Made by a program: the position numbers and the translations under genes
Shown here: piece by piece, positions 1 through 6,679 of the stretch
Layout: the number at the start of each line of letters is the position of its first letter
Position numbering within the stretch: the first letter of the stretch is position 1
The notes under the pieces: generated by a model
Databases searched by the model: none
Seen by the model: the letters and a program-made list of their open reading frames with translations, nothing else
What the model was told of the DNA's origin: nothing
Assembly: GCA_023459095.1 (NCBI GenBank)
Contig: JAEWVQ010000236.1
Span: forward strand, 1-14,483
Direction of reading: 5' to 3'
Length of the DNA: 14,483 nucleotides
Source: Pseudomonadota bacterium
GTDB lineage: Bacteria; Pseudomonadota; Gammaproteobacteria; Burkholderiales; Rhodocyclaceae

Positions 1-93
1 CCTTCCGTTCAAATCATTGTGCCGCCGACTCGAACCGAAGCGCTTTCCCGCTTCCTCTTCACCGCCGCCCAAACCGCTGCAGCGCTGAAGAGG
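1..93 (-). other. Structured leader downstream of the leftward promoter
   Basis: No open reading frame of note lies here. On the minus strand the predicted transcript begins with an 8-base inverted repeat (54-61 pairing with 86-93), then a 6-base one (37-42 with 49-54, loop of six). These could be leader hairpins of a stable RNA precursor. A classical boxA (TGCTCTTTAAC-like) is not seen in the visible part, but rRNA leaders are usually longer than the 90 bases available. Confidence 0.4.
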
Positions 94-140
94 TGCGCAT
101 TATAGACAAACAATCACGAAGGTCAAGATTATTTTTGAAG
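94..140 (-). promoter_or_regulatory. Strong leftward sigma-70 promoter, rRNA P1-like
   Basis: Read on the minus strand, a -35 box TTGACC (121-126) is followed by a 16-base spacer and a perfect -10 box TATAAT (99-104). An A/T-rich tract (about 127-140) sits directly upstream of the -35, where an UP element would be. The bases after the -10 are GCGCACC, a GC-rich discriminator. Consensus -10, 16-base spacer, UP-like tract and GC-rich discriminator together are the hallmarks of stringently controlled stable RNA promoters; E. coli rrnB P1 has the same spacer length and a TATAAT followed by GCGCC. Transcription would start near position 92 and run off the left edge, so the product is not visible. 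The promoter is clear from sequence; the rRNA assignment is inference. Confidence 0.75.
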
Positions 141-185
141 AAAGGTCGATTGTTAGCCTGACCCATGAAAACATGCGTGAAGTGC

Positions 186-1604
186 TTACAGGACCTGATA
201 AACCCGCAATTCGAACTCGCGCCCACTCATGCTTACATCCAGCGGTTTCAACTTGAGAACTTTGCCGTCGGCACTTACAAACAGTGCGACCCCTTGCCGC
301 AGCCCTCCCAGCGGCGCGATCACGCGCACGGCCTCGCCACGCTGCACCGGGCCGGCAAAGAACAATTCCATCGCCGCCATTCCGTCATCGACCCTGACCA
401 GTTCGGGGCGTGGCGACAAGGTTTCGATGCCGACCTCGGCATTGCTCCCGACTCGTCTCACCCTGCGCACTATGCCCAGATGCCAGTGCGCGCCATCGAC
501 CGGGCGAAACGCAACGAGCTCGTCCTGCTCGGGGTGGGCGCCGCCCAACTCGCCCACCACCATGGCCCCCACGCCACCACGACTCAGGTCGTTGATCTGC
601 CATTCGCGGCGATCGACCGACGGCTTGGCTTCAAAGAGCCTGCGGATTTCGGCGAACCCGCACACTGCCAACAACTGCCCGCCACTGGCGTGCCGCCGGA
701 AGCGCCTCACGGGGGGCGTCGGCGACCACAGGCGCAGGAGACGAACTACGGCATCGCACAGCGAAAGCGGATCAACTCCGCTCAGCGGGGACGGAACACC
801 GCCCGCGCGCAAGGTCGCATGTACACGCTCGAGCACCGGCAGCGCCGCAATCGGAACAAAACGCCAGCCATCAGCGGCGGAGGCCTTGGTAAGACGGGCC
901 GGCTCAGCCGCTGCCGCGGTTGCCACGAAGTAATGGGGCCCGGGCGCGGAACCGCGCTCAAGGGCAAGATGGGGGAGGACGAGTTCGATCAGGCGGCAAA
1001 CCGAAACCGCCGTGCGCAGCGGCAGCTGATCCAAGGCCGCCGAACGGTAAGCGATCGCCCGAATGTACGCCCCGGGCACGGACTCGATCGCAACCAGAGA
1101 CTCCACTCCAGCGTCGACATGCAATGCCTGACCGAGGAGCGCCCAGGCCAGCGCCTCGGTTGCCCTGCGATCGCAAAGACTCCACTTGATGCACTCCGCG
1201 GCGGCATTGGCGGCCGCAGCGCGCAGATCTGCGTCCGCCGCCGCCCCCTGTTCGTCCAACGCCAGGCGACAGGTCTCGAACACCGCGGCAGCGGCTTCGC
1301 GCGCCGCGGTCAGCCAACGCTGCGCGTCGCCACTGCCGTTCACCGGTATGGGCTGCCGGTCGGGACTCGCCCCCTGCACCGCAGCCTGCAGATCACGCAT
1401 CAATCCGGTGACCGCCGATCCGGCAAGCAGCGTACTGCCGGCACCGCCTTCGGGGCGCAGCGCGGTCGCCAGCGCCTCGAACGGAGCAAACGGGTCGGCC
1501 GCCCGCGGGCCGCCATGACCTTCGACGAAATCGAATCCCCCCACTCTCTCTTCCACACTCCTCTCCGGACGACCGCACTTCAAGACACCGGGGAGCACTG
1601 TCAA
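186..1604 (-). CDS. Uncharacterised protein with degenerate PilZ-like C-terminal region
   Basis: A 472-residue protein that I do not recognise as a named gene. Residues about 30-290 are alanine/leucine-rich and look all-helical, with no signal peptide or membrane segment. Near the C-terminus an RRFRR stretch (300-304) and a DLSRGG motif (339-344) resemble the two c-di-GMP-binding signatures of PilZ domains (RxxxR, then D/NxSxxG); the 34-residue gap between them is slightly longer than usual. A beta-rich segment follows (about 362-400, with WHLGIVRR). PilZ proteins act as cytoplasmic c-di-GMP receptors, so a signalling role is possible but is inference. The start is uncertain: the position given uses TTG with no strong Shine-Dalgarno site; GTG codons at residues 17 and 21 lie near the purine-rich stretch GGAGAGGAG and could be the true start. 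It is divergent from thyA and alone in its unit. A long open frame on the opposite strand here is a high-GC artefact. Confidence 0.6.
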   Translation of the reverse strand: MTVLPGVLKCGRPERSVEERVGGFDFVEGHGGPRAADPFAPFEALATALRPEGGAGSTLLAGSAVTGLMRDLQAAVQGASPDRQPIPVNGSGDAQRWLTAAREAAAAVFETCRLALDEQGAAADADLRAAAANAAAECIKWSLCDRRATEALAWALLGQALHVDAGVESLVAIESVPGAYIRAIAYRSAALDQLPLRTAVSVCRLIELVLPHLALERGSAPGPHYFVATAAAAEPARLTKASAADGWRFVPIAALPVLERVHATLRAGGVPSPLSGVDPLSLCDAVVRLLRLWSPTPPVRRFRRHASGGQLLAVCGFAEIRRLFEAKPSVDRREWQINDLSRGGVGAMVVGELGGAHPEQDELVAFRPVDGAHWHLGIVRRVRRVGSNAEVGIETLSPRPELVRVDDGMAAMELFFAGPVQRGEAVRVIAPLGGLRQGVALFVSADGKVLKLKPLDVSMSGREFELRVYQVL

Positions 1605-1708
1605 TGCACTACCGGAGCACTCCGAGTCAAGCGGCGCAGATTAGCACAATGGCCTTCGCATATATCGAGCACAAGGGCATCGATCGTGCGCTTTTCGAGG
1701 TTCTCGGC

Positions 1709-1740
1709 TTGAAACGCCGTCGCCCACCTATCGGTAGAAT
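1709..1740 (+). promoter_or_regulatory. Possible thyA promoter
   Basis: TAGAAT (1735-1740) is a five-of-six -10 match, 23 bases before the thyA ATG. The best upstream hexamer is TTGAAA (1709-1714), but the 20-base spacer is longer than the normal 16-18, so only the -10 is reasonably supported. The whole 1605-1763 gap must hold promoters for both divergent genes; no convincing leftward promoter was seen in it. Confidence 0.3.
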
Positions 1741-1763
1741 GGACGCTTTGCCCGGGATTGGCG

Positions 1764-2558
1764 ATGAGACAGTACCTCGACCTGATGCGCCACGTGCTCG
1801 AACACGGCGACCGCAAGACCGACCGCACCGGCACCGGCACGCTGTCGGTGTTCGGCTGGCAGATGCGGTTCCGCCTCGCCGACGGCTTTCCGCTGCTGAC
1901 CACCAAGAAGCTGCACACGCGCTCGATCATTCACGAGCTGCTGTGGTTCCTGCAAGGCGACACCAACATCCGCTACCTCAAGGAGCACGGAGTGTCGATC
2001 TGGGACGAATGGGCGGACGAAGCGGGTGAGCTCGGCCCGGTCTACGGCAAGCAGTGGCGACGCTGGGAGACCGCCGACGGCCGCAGCATCGACCAGATCG
2101 CGCAGCTGATCGATGGTCTGCGCCGCAACCCCGACTCGCGCCGCCATCTGGTCTCGGCATGGAACCCCGGCGAAGTCGAGCGCATGGCCCTGCCGCCCTG
2201 CCACGCCCTGTTCCAGTTCTACGTCGCCAACGGCCGGCTGTCGTGCCAGCTTTATCAGCGCAGCGCCGACATCTTTCTCGGCGTGCCCTTCAATATCGCC
2301 TCCTACGCGCTGCTGACCCTGATGGTCGCCCAGGTGTGCGAACTGGAGCCGGGTGATTTCGTGTGGACGGGCGGCGACTGTCACCTCTACCTCAACCACC
2401 TCGACCAGGCTCGCGAGCAGCTCGCACGCGAGCCGCGCGCCCTGCCCACGCTGCGCATCAACCCCGAAGTGCGCGACCTGTTCGCCTTCCGTTTCGAGGA
2501 CTTCACCCTCGAAGGCTACGATCCGCACCCGCACATCAAGGCGCCGGTGGCGGTATGA
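1764..2558 (+). CDS. thyA: Thymidylate synthase
   Basis: Converts dUMP and 5,10-methylene-tetrahydrofolate into dTMP and dihydrofolate in the cytoplasm, the de novo source of thymidylate. From the ATG at 1764 the protein has 264 residues, the same as E. coli ThyA, and aligns with it by eye almost throughout. The N-terminal DRTGTGT loop, the LLWFLQGDTN segment, the PCH catalytic motif with Cys146 (same number as in E. coli), the SCQLYQRS segment, FNIASYALL, and the C-terminal YDPHPHIKAPVAV are all present. An in-frame TTG two codons earlier (1758) is possible, but ATG followed by RQYLDLM matches the family start. A GGGA lies about seven bases upstream of it. The stop overlaps the folA start (ATGA), so ThyA and the enzyme that recycles its dihydrofolate product are translationally coupled. 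No anomalies. Confidence 0.98.
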   Translation: MRQYLDLMRHVLEHGDRKTDRTGTGTLSVFGWQMRFRLADGFPLLTTKKLHTRSIIHELLWFLQGDTNIRYLKEHGVSIWDEWADEAGELGPVYGKQWRRWETADGRSIDQIAQLIDGLRRNPDSRRHLVSAWNPGEVERMALPPCHALFQFYVANGRLSCQLYQRSADIFLGVPFNIASYALLTLMVAQVCELEPGDFVWTGGDCHLYLNHLDQAREQLAREPRALPTLRINPEVRDLFAFRFEDFTLEGYDPHPHIKAPVAV

Positions 2559-3049
2559 GCGCGCAGCCCGACATCGTCCTGATCGCCGCGGTCGCACGCA
2601 ATGGCGTGATCGGCCGCGACAACGCCCTGCCCTGGCGGCTGAAGGCCGACCTCGCGCACTTCAAGGCAACCACCCTCGGCCACCCCATCCTGATGGGACG
2701 CAAGACCTGGGAGTCGCTCGGCCGCCCGCTCCCCGGCCGACGCAACATCGTGGTCACGCGCGACGCGCAGTTCGCGGCGAACGGCGCCGAGGTGCACACC
2801 AGCCTCGATGCGGCGCTGGCTGCGGTGACCGAAGGCAAGGTGTTCGTCATCGGCGGCGCCGACATCTACCGGCAGGTGCTACCACGGGCCAGTGCGCTGA
2901 TCCTCACCGAGATTGACGCCGAGGTCACGGGCGACGCCTTCTTTCCGGCCTTCGCGCGCGACGCCTTCGCCGAGGTCAGCCGCAGCGCGCAGCGCGCCGA
3001 CGCCGACAACGACCACGATTTCGCATTCGTCGAATATCGCCGACGCTGA
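2555..3049 (+). CDS. folA: Dihydrofolate reductase
   Basis: Reduces dihydrofolate to tetrahydrofolate with NADPH, regenerating the cofactor consumed by ThyA; target of trimethoprim. The 164-residue protein has the usual chromosomal length. Landmarks in order: the loop VIGRDNALPW (18-27) with the substrate-pocket tryptophan; the catalytic acidic residue Asp32 in LKADLAHFK (Asp27 in E. coli); the NADPH-binding GRKTWESLGRPLPGR (48-62); and the VIGGADIYRQ segment (98-107), which contains the conserved Gly-Gly pair. The start is the ATG that overlaps the thyA stop; no good independent Shine-Dalgarno site is seen, consistent with translational coupling. The window offers no sign of an acquired, trimethoprim-resistant type; it reads as the native gene. 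Confidence 0.97.
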   Translation: MSAQPDIVLIAAVARNGVIGRDNALPWRLKADLAHFKATTLGHPILMGRKTWESLGRPLPGRRNIVVTRDAQFAANGAEVHTSLDAALAAVTEGKVFVIGGADIYRQVLPRASALILTEIDAEVTGDAFFPAFARDAFAEVSRSAQRADADNDHDFAFVEYRRR

Positions 3050-3064
3050 GCCCACCCAAGGCAT

Positions 3065-3107
3065 GCACGAAAAAAGGCCGCAATCGCGGCCCTTTTTTCG
3101 TTCGTGC
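3065..3107. terminator. Bidirectional Rho-independent terminator
   Basis: A GGCCGC stem (3076-3081) pairs with GCGGCC (3086-3091) across a four-base loop. It is flanked by A6 on the left (3070-3075) and T6 on the right (3093-3098), so either strand yields a hairpin followed by a U-tract. An outer GCACGA/TCGTGC repeat (3065-3070 and 3102-3107) extends the symmetry. It lies between the convergent folA and decarboxylase genes and should end both. Confidence 0.93.
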
Positions 3108-3119
3108 GCGGCGCGCGGA

Positions 3120-5366
3120 TCAGTCCGCCTTCACGCAATCGACGTGATAGCGGCCCTGCTCGTCCTTCACCAGACCGTGGATATCGGTCTCGAAGCCGGG
3201 GAAGCGGGCGTTGAAGTCGCGCGCGAACTGCAGATAGCGCACGATGGTCGCATTGAAACGCTCGCCTGGAATCAGCAGCGGAATGCCCGGCGGATAAGGC
3301 GTGACCAGCATCGCGGTGACGCGCCCCTCGAGTTCGTCGATATGCACGCGCTCGATCTCGCGATGCGCCATGCGGGCGAAGGCGTCGGCCGGCTTCATCG
3401 CCGGCACCATGTCCGACAGGTACATCTCGGTGGTCAGGCGGGCGACATCGTGGGCCTTGTAGAAACGGTGGATCTCGTCGCACAAATCCTTCAGCCCCAC
3501 GCGCTCGTACCGCGGATGCTTGGCGATGAACTCCGGCATCACCCGCCACAGCGGCTGATTGCGGTCGTAATCGTCCTTGAACTGTTGCAACTCGGTCACC
3601 ATCGTGTTCCAGCGTCCCTTGGTGATGCCGATCGTGAACATGATGAAGAACGAATAGAGCCCGGTCTTCTCGACGATGATGCCGTGCTCGGCAAGGTACT
3701 TGGTGACGATCGCCGCCGGAATGCCGGTATGTTCGGCGAAGTCGCCGTCCATGTTCAGCCCCGGGGTGATGATCGTGGCCTTGATCGGGTCGAGCATGTT
3801 GAAGCCATCGGCAAGCGCGCCGAAGCCGTGCCAGCGCTCGCCGGCGCGCAGCGTCCAGTCCTCGCGCGTGCCGATGCCTTCCTCGGCGAGGAATTCCGGC
3901 CCCCAGACCTGGAACCACCATTCGTCGTCGCCGAACTCGGCATCGACCTTGCGCATCGCGCGGCGGAACTCGACTGCCTCGGAGAGCGATTCATTGACCA
4001 GCGCGGGGCCGCCCGGCGCCTCCATCATCGCCGCCGCCACATCGCACGAGGCGATGATCGCGTACTGCGGCGAGGTCGACGTGTGCATCAGGTAGGCCTC
4101 ATTGAAGATGTCGCGGTCGAGCTTGCGGGTCTCCGAATCCTGCACCAGGATCTGCGAGGCTTGGCTCAGGCCGGCGAGCAGCTTGTGCGTCGATTGCGTG
4201 GAGAACACCATCGACGCCTTGCAGCGCGGACGCTCGGCGCCGATCGCGTGATAGTCGCCGTAGAAATCGTGGAACGCGGCGTGCGGCAGCCAGGCTTCGT
4301 CGAAATGCAGGGTGTCGATCCGGCCGTCGAGCATTTCCTTGATGGTCTCGACGTTGTACACCACGCCGTCGTAGGTCGACTGGGTGATGGTGAGGATGCG
4401 CGGCTTCTTGTTCTTCGCCTCGCGTGCGAACGGGTTGGCCTCGATCTTCTTCTGGATGTTCTCCATCGAGAACTCCTCGAGCGGAATCGGGCCGATGATG
4501 CCGTAGTGGTTGCGCGTCGGCGTCAGGAACACCGGCACCGCCCCGGTCATGATGATCGAGTGGAGGATGGACTTGTGGCAGTTGCGGTCGACGACGACGA
4601 TGTCGCCCGGCGCCACCGTGGTGTGCCACACCATCTTGTTCGAGGTCGAGGTGCCGTTGGTGACGAAGTACAGGTGGTCGCAGTTGAAGATGCGCGCGGC
4701 GTTGCGCTCGGAGGCCGCCACCGGGCCGGTGTGGTCGAGCAGTTGGCCGAGCTCGTCCACCGCGTTGCAGACGTCCGCGCGCAGCATGTTTTCGCCGAAG
4801 AACTGGTGGAACATCTGTCCCACCGGGCTCTTCAGGAACGCGACCCCGCCGGAGTGCCCCGGACAGTGCCAGGAGTAGGAGCCGTCGGCGGCGTAGTGGG
4901 TGAGCGCCCGGAAGAACGGCGGCGCCAGCGAGTCGAGGTAATTTTTGGCCTCGCGCACCACGTAGCGCGCGATGAACTCCGGGGTGTCCTCGAACATGTG
5001 GATGAAGCCGTGCATCTCGCGCAGCACGTCGTTGGGAATGTGGCGCGTGGTGCGCGTCTCGCCGTGCAGGAAGATCGGGATGTCGGCGTTGCGGAAGCGG
5101 ATTTCCTCGACGAAGGCGCGCAGGTCGGCGATCGCCTTCGACGCCGCCTCGGGCGAAGAGAACTCCTCATCGTCGATCGACAGGATGAAGGCCGAGCCAC
5201 GGCTCTGCTGCTGGGCGAAAGAGGTCAGGTCACCGTAGCTGGTGACGCCCAGCACCTCCATACCCTCCTCCTCGATGGCTTTCGCCAGCGCACGAATCCC
5301 CAGACCCGAAGTGTTCTCGGAACGGAAGTCCTCATCGATGATGATGATCGGAAAATGGAATCGCAT
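3120..5366 (-). CDS. Arginine/lysine/ornithine decarboxylase (AdiA type, PLP-dependent)
   Basis: A fold-type I, PLP-dependent amino acid decarboxylase of the large bacterial Orn/Lys/Arg family; it releases CO2 from a basic amino acid to make the matching polyamine or diamine (agmatine, cadaverine or putrescine). The 748 residues match the length of E. coli AdiA (about 755). Order of parts: N-terminal response-regulator-like wing domain (about 1-145); PLP domain with WHCPGHSGG (166-174), DHTG (211-214), DRNCHKS (260-266), HFDEAW with the PLP-nitrogen aspartate Asp356, and STHKLL with the Schiff-base Lys395; then the C-terminal domain with YPPGIP. Substrate cannot be settled by eye; the sequence looks closest to AdiA. 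The ATG chosen has only a weak GAGACAGG Shine-Dalgarno. A terminator-like hairpin separates it from the upstream lipoprotein gene, so it probably has its own promoter. This decarboxylase beside dcd and apbC is a neighbourhood I associate with betaproteobacteria. Confidence 0.93.
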   Translation of the reverse strand: MRFHFPIIIIDEDFRSENTSGLGIRALAKAIEEEGMEVLGVTSYGDLTSFAQQQSRGSAFILSIDDEEFSSPEAASKAIADLRAFVEEIRFRNADIPIFLHGETRTTRHIPNDVLREMHGFIHMFEDTPEFIARYVVREAKNYLDSLAPPFFRALTHYAADGSYSWHCPGHSGGVAFLKSPVGQMFHQFFGENMLRADVCNAVDELGQLLDHTGPVAASERNAARIFNCDHLYFVTNGTSTSNKMVWHTTVAPGDIVVVDRNCHKSILHSIIMTGAVPVFLTPTRNHYGIIGPIPLEEFSMENIQKKIEANPFAREAKNKKPRILTITQSTYDGVVYNVETIKEMLDGRIDTLHFDEAWLPHAAFHDFYGDYHAIGAERPRCKASMVFSTQSTHKLLAGLSQASQILVQDSETRKLDRDIFNEAYLMHTSTSPQYAIIASCDVAAAMMEAPGGPALVNESLSEAVEFRRAMRKVDAEFGDDEWWFQVWGPEFLAEEGIGTREDWTLRAGERWHGFGALADGFNMLDPIKATIITPGLNMDGDFAEHTGIPAAIVTKYLAEHGIIVEKTGLYSFFIMFTIGITKGRWNTMVTELQQFKDDYDRNQPLWRVMPEFIAKHPRYERVGLKDLCDEIHRFYKAHDVARLTTEMYLSDMVPAMKPADAFARMAHREIERVHIDELEGRVTAMLVTPYPPGIPLLIPGERFNATIVRYLQFARDFNARFPGFETDIHGLVKDEQGRYHVDCVKAD

Positions 5367-5402
5367 GGGCCTGTCTCGGTGGTGTGCTGCGGGAAACGGC
5401 GG

Positions 5403-5408
5403 AGTATA
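5403..5408 (-). promoter_or_regulatory. Possible -10 box for the decarboxylase gene
   Basis: TATACT on the minus strand, 36 bases upstream of the ATG, is a five-of-six -10 match. The nearest TTGTCA (5420-5425) is only 11 bases away, too short for a standard -35, so the upstream element is unresolved. Confidence 0.3.
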
Positions 5409-5423
5409 GGACCGCCAGATGAC

Positions 5424-5442
5424 AAAAATCGCGGGCTCCGCG
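5424..5442 (-). terminator. Candidate Rho-independent terminator after the DUF2799 lipoprotein gene
   Basis: On the minus strand CGCGG, a three-base loop and CCGCG (5442 down to 5430) are followed by A and a run of five T (5428-5424). The five-base stem is short but all GC. It lies 29 bases past the lipoprotein stop and would separate that gene from the decarboxylase. Confidence 0.55.
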
Positions 5443-5471
5443 GAACGGCTGCGGCCGCCCTGCGGAACGGA

Positions 5472-6002
5472 TCAATAGTGCCTGGGCTGGAGGAAATGCA
5501 GCTCGTCGCGCGCCGTCCGCAGGCTGTAGTCGAGATTGCGCAACTCGCTGCGCAAGCGGCGGCGCTCGTCGTCGGTCTTGGCCTTGTCGAGTTGGGTCTC
5601 TTTCAACCGACGCTCGGACTCGAGGTTGCTGATGCGCCGATCCACCTCGTGGATGCGCTTGCCGGTGCGGTAGCGCTCGAGGAAGGCGGGCTCGAGCGCG
5701 GCCGGGCAGACATCGTGATAGCTCTCGCCCGCGCGCCCGACCCGGTAACCGTTCTCGGCGCGGCAGTATTCCCGCAGACCGCGTTCGCGGCCGTTGAAAT
5801 AGCGCGCCCGGTCGGGCTGGATGCCGAGCTTGGCGCAGGATTCCACGTGCCCTTCGATCAGGCTGCGCGGCTCGCCCTCGCGACCGTCCGCATAACCGAT
5901 CTCGCCCCAGTCCGCACTTCGGCACTCGTCTTCGGACAGGGTCGCGCAGCCGCCGAGCACGACCGCGCAGCACAACACCAGGGAAAGCGCGCGCGTCGCC
6001 AT
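5472..6002 (-). CDS. DUF2799-type lipoprotein
   Basis: A 176-residue predicted outer-membrane or periplasmic lipoprotein. The signal peptide is short (residues 1-18) and ends in the lipobox LGGC with Cys19 as the lipidated residue. The mature part shows the pattern I associate with DUF2799: DWGEIGYADGREG (31-43), cysteines at 56, 80 and 99, repeated Y-x-x-G-x-x-x-G spacings (YFNGRERGLREYC, GYRVGRAGESY), then VCP. Residues about 115-168 are rich in charged residues with regular hydrophobic spacing and probably form a coiled coil. Function unknown. It starts three bases after the dcd stop, so the two genes are almost certainly co-transcribed, though nothing obvious links a lipoprotein to a nucleotide deaminase. 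The family call is from the residue pattern alone. Confidence 0.85.
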   Translation of the reverse strand: MATRALSLVLCCAVVLGGCATLSEDECRSADWGEIGYADGREGEPRSLIEGHVESCAKLGIQPDRARYFNGRERGLREYCRAENGYRVGRAGESYHDVCPAALEPAFLERYRTGKRIHEVDRRISNLESERRLKETQLDKAKTDDERRRLRSELRNLDYSLRTARDELHFLQPRHY

Positions 6003-6005
6003 CGC

Positions 6006-6572
6006 TCAGATCTTCGGCAGCGTCACGCCGGTCTGCCCGAAATACTTGCCGCCGCGGTCCTTGTACGAGGTCTCGCAGGGCTCGTCGGACTCGAAGAACA
6101 GCATCTGGGCGACGCCCTCGTTGGCGTAGATCTTCGCCGGCAGCGGCGTGGTGTTGGAGAACTCGAGGGTCACGTGGCCCTCCCACTCGGGTTCGAGCGG
6201 CGTCACATTGACGATGATGCCGCAGCGCGCGTAGGTGCTCTTGCCCAGGCACACGGTGAGCACGCTGCGCGGAATGCGGAAGTACTCGACGGTGCGCGCG
6301 AGCGCGAAGGAGTTCGGCGGAATGATGCACACGTCGCCGGTGAAATCGACGAAGTTGCGGGCGTCGAAATCCTTGGGGTCGACGATGGTCGAGTTGATGT
6401 TGGTGAAGATCTTGAATTCGTTGGCGCAGCGGACGTCGTAGCCGTAACTCGAGGTACCGTAGGAAACGATCTTGCCGCCGTCATTGGTGCGAACCAGTTC
6501 GGGGGCGAACGGTTCGATCATGCCTTCCTGTTCCGCCATGCGGCGGATCCACTTGTCGGACTTGATGGACAT
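6006..6572 (-). CDS. dcd: dCTP deaminase
   Basis: Deaminates dCTP to dUTP, which dUTPase turns into dUMP, the ThyA substrate; this is a main route to dTTP in Gram-negative bacteria. The 188-residue protein is close to family length (E. coli 193). Motifs: SSYGYDVR (41-48); GKSTYARCG (110-118), with the conserved serine and arginine of the active site; and the catalytic glutamate in TLEFSNT (Glu137). It is the subtype with the PLEPEWEGHV segment common in betaproteobacteria, Pseudomonas and Neisseria. The ATG at 6572 is favoured because it gives the MSIKSDKWIRRMA family start and has AGGAAG nine bases upstream; a longer open frame running to 7217 is only read-through of the apbC region. It lies downstream of apbC across a hairpin and directly upstream of the lipoprotein gene. 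The dCTP-only (not bifunctional) assignment is from family resemblance. Confidence 0.96.
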   Translation of the reverse strand: MSIKSDKWIRRMAEQEGMIEPFAPELVRTNDGGKIVSYGTSSYGYDVRCANEFKIFTNINSTIVDPKDFDARNFVDFTGDVCIIPPNSFALARTVEYFRIPRSVLTVCLGKSTYARCGIIVNVTPLEPEWEGHVTLEFSNTTPLPAKIYANEGVAQMLFFESDEPCETSYKDRGGKYFGQTGVTLPKI

Positions 6573-6639
6573 CGGGCAGCGCTTCCTGTGCGACCAGCCG
6601 GCGCGAGCCGACTGCGAAAAGTCGCGTAGTGTAGGACAA

Positions 6640-6674
6640 GCGCCGCCGAACCGGAAGCGACCGGCGGCGCTTTT
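6640..6674. terminator. Hairpin between apbC and dcd
   Basis: A nine-base perfect GC stem (6640-6648 with 6662-6670, 13-base loop) starts about ten bases beyond the apbC stop. In the direction of apbC transcription the 3' flank is only TTGTCC, so termination would be weak; the better T-run (6671-6674) is on the plus strand, where no gene needs it. It may act as an attenuator or an mRNA 3' stabiliser for apbC. Confidence 0.45.
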
Positions 6675-6679
6675 CGCGA

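Noticed and set aside
165..1712. 515-codon open frame on the plus strand opposite the PilZ-like gene
   Set aside because: Composition is rich in Arg, His, Gln and Pro without domain pattern; it is a frame shadow in high-GC DNA. The minus frame has coherent hydrophobic patterning and a recognisable motif.
1605..1763. tRNA or small RNA in the gap between the PilZ-like gene and thyA
   Set aside because: No cloverleaf pattern, no conserved TTCRA arm and no terminator; it looks like a plain divergent promoter region.
2913..6629. 1238-codon open frame on the plus strand
   Set aside because: It runs antisense across the decarboxylase, lipoprotein and dcd genes, all strongly supported on the minus strand. 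Its translation is low-complexity and Arg/Val/His-rich, typical of an antisense shadow.
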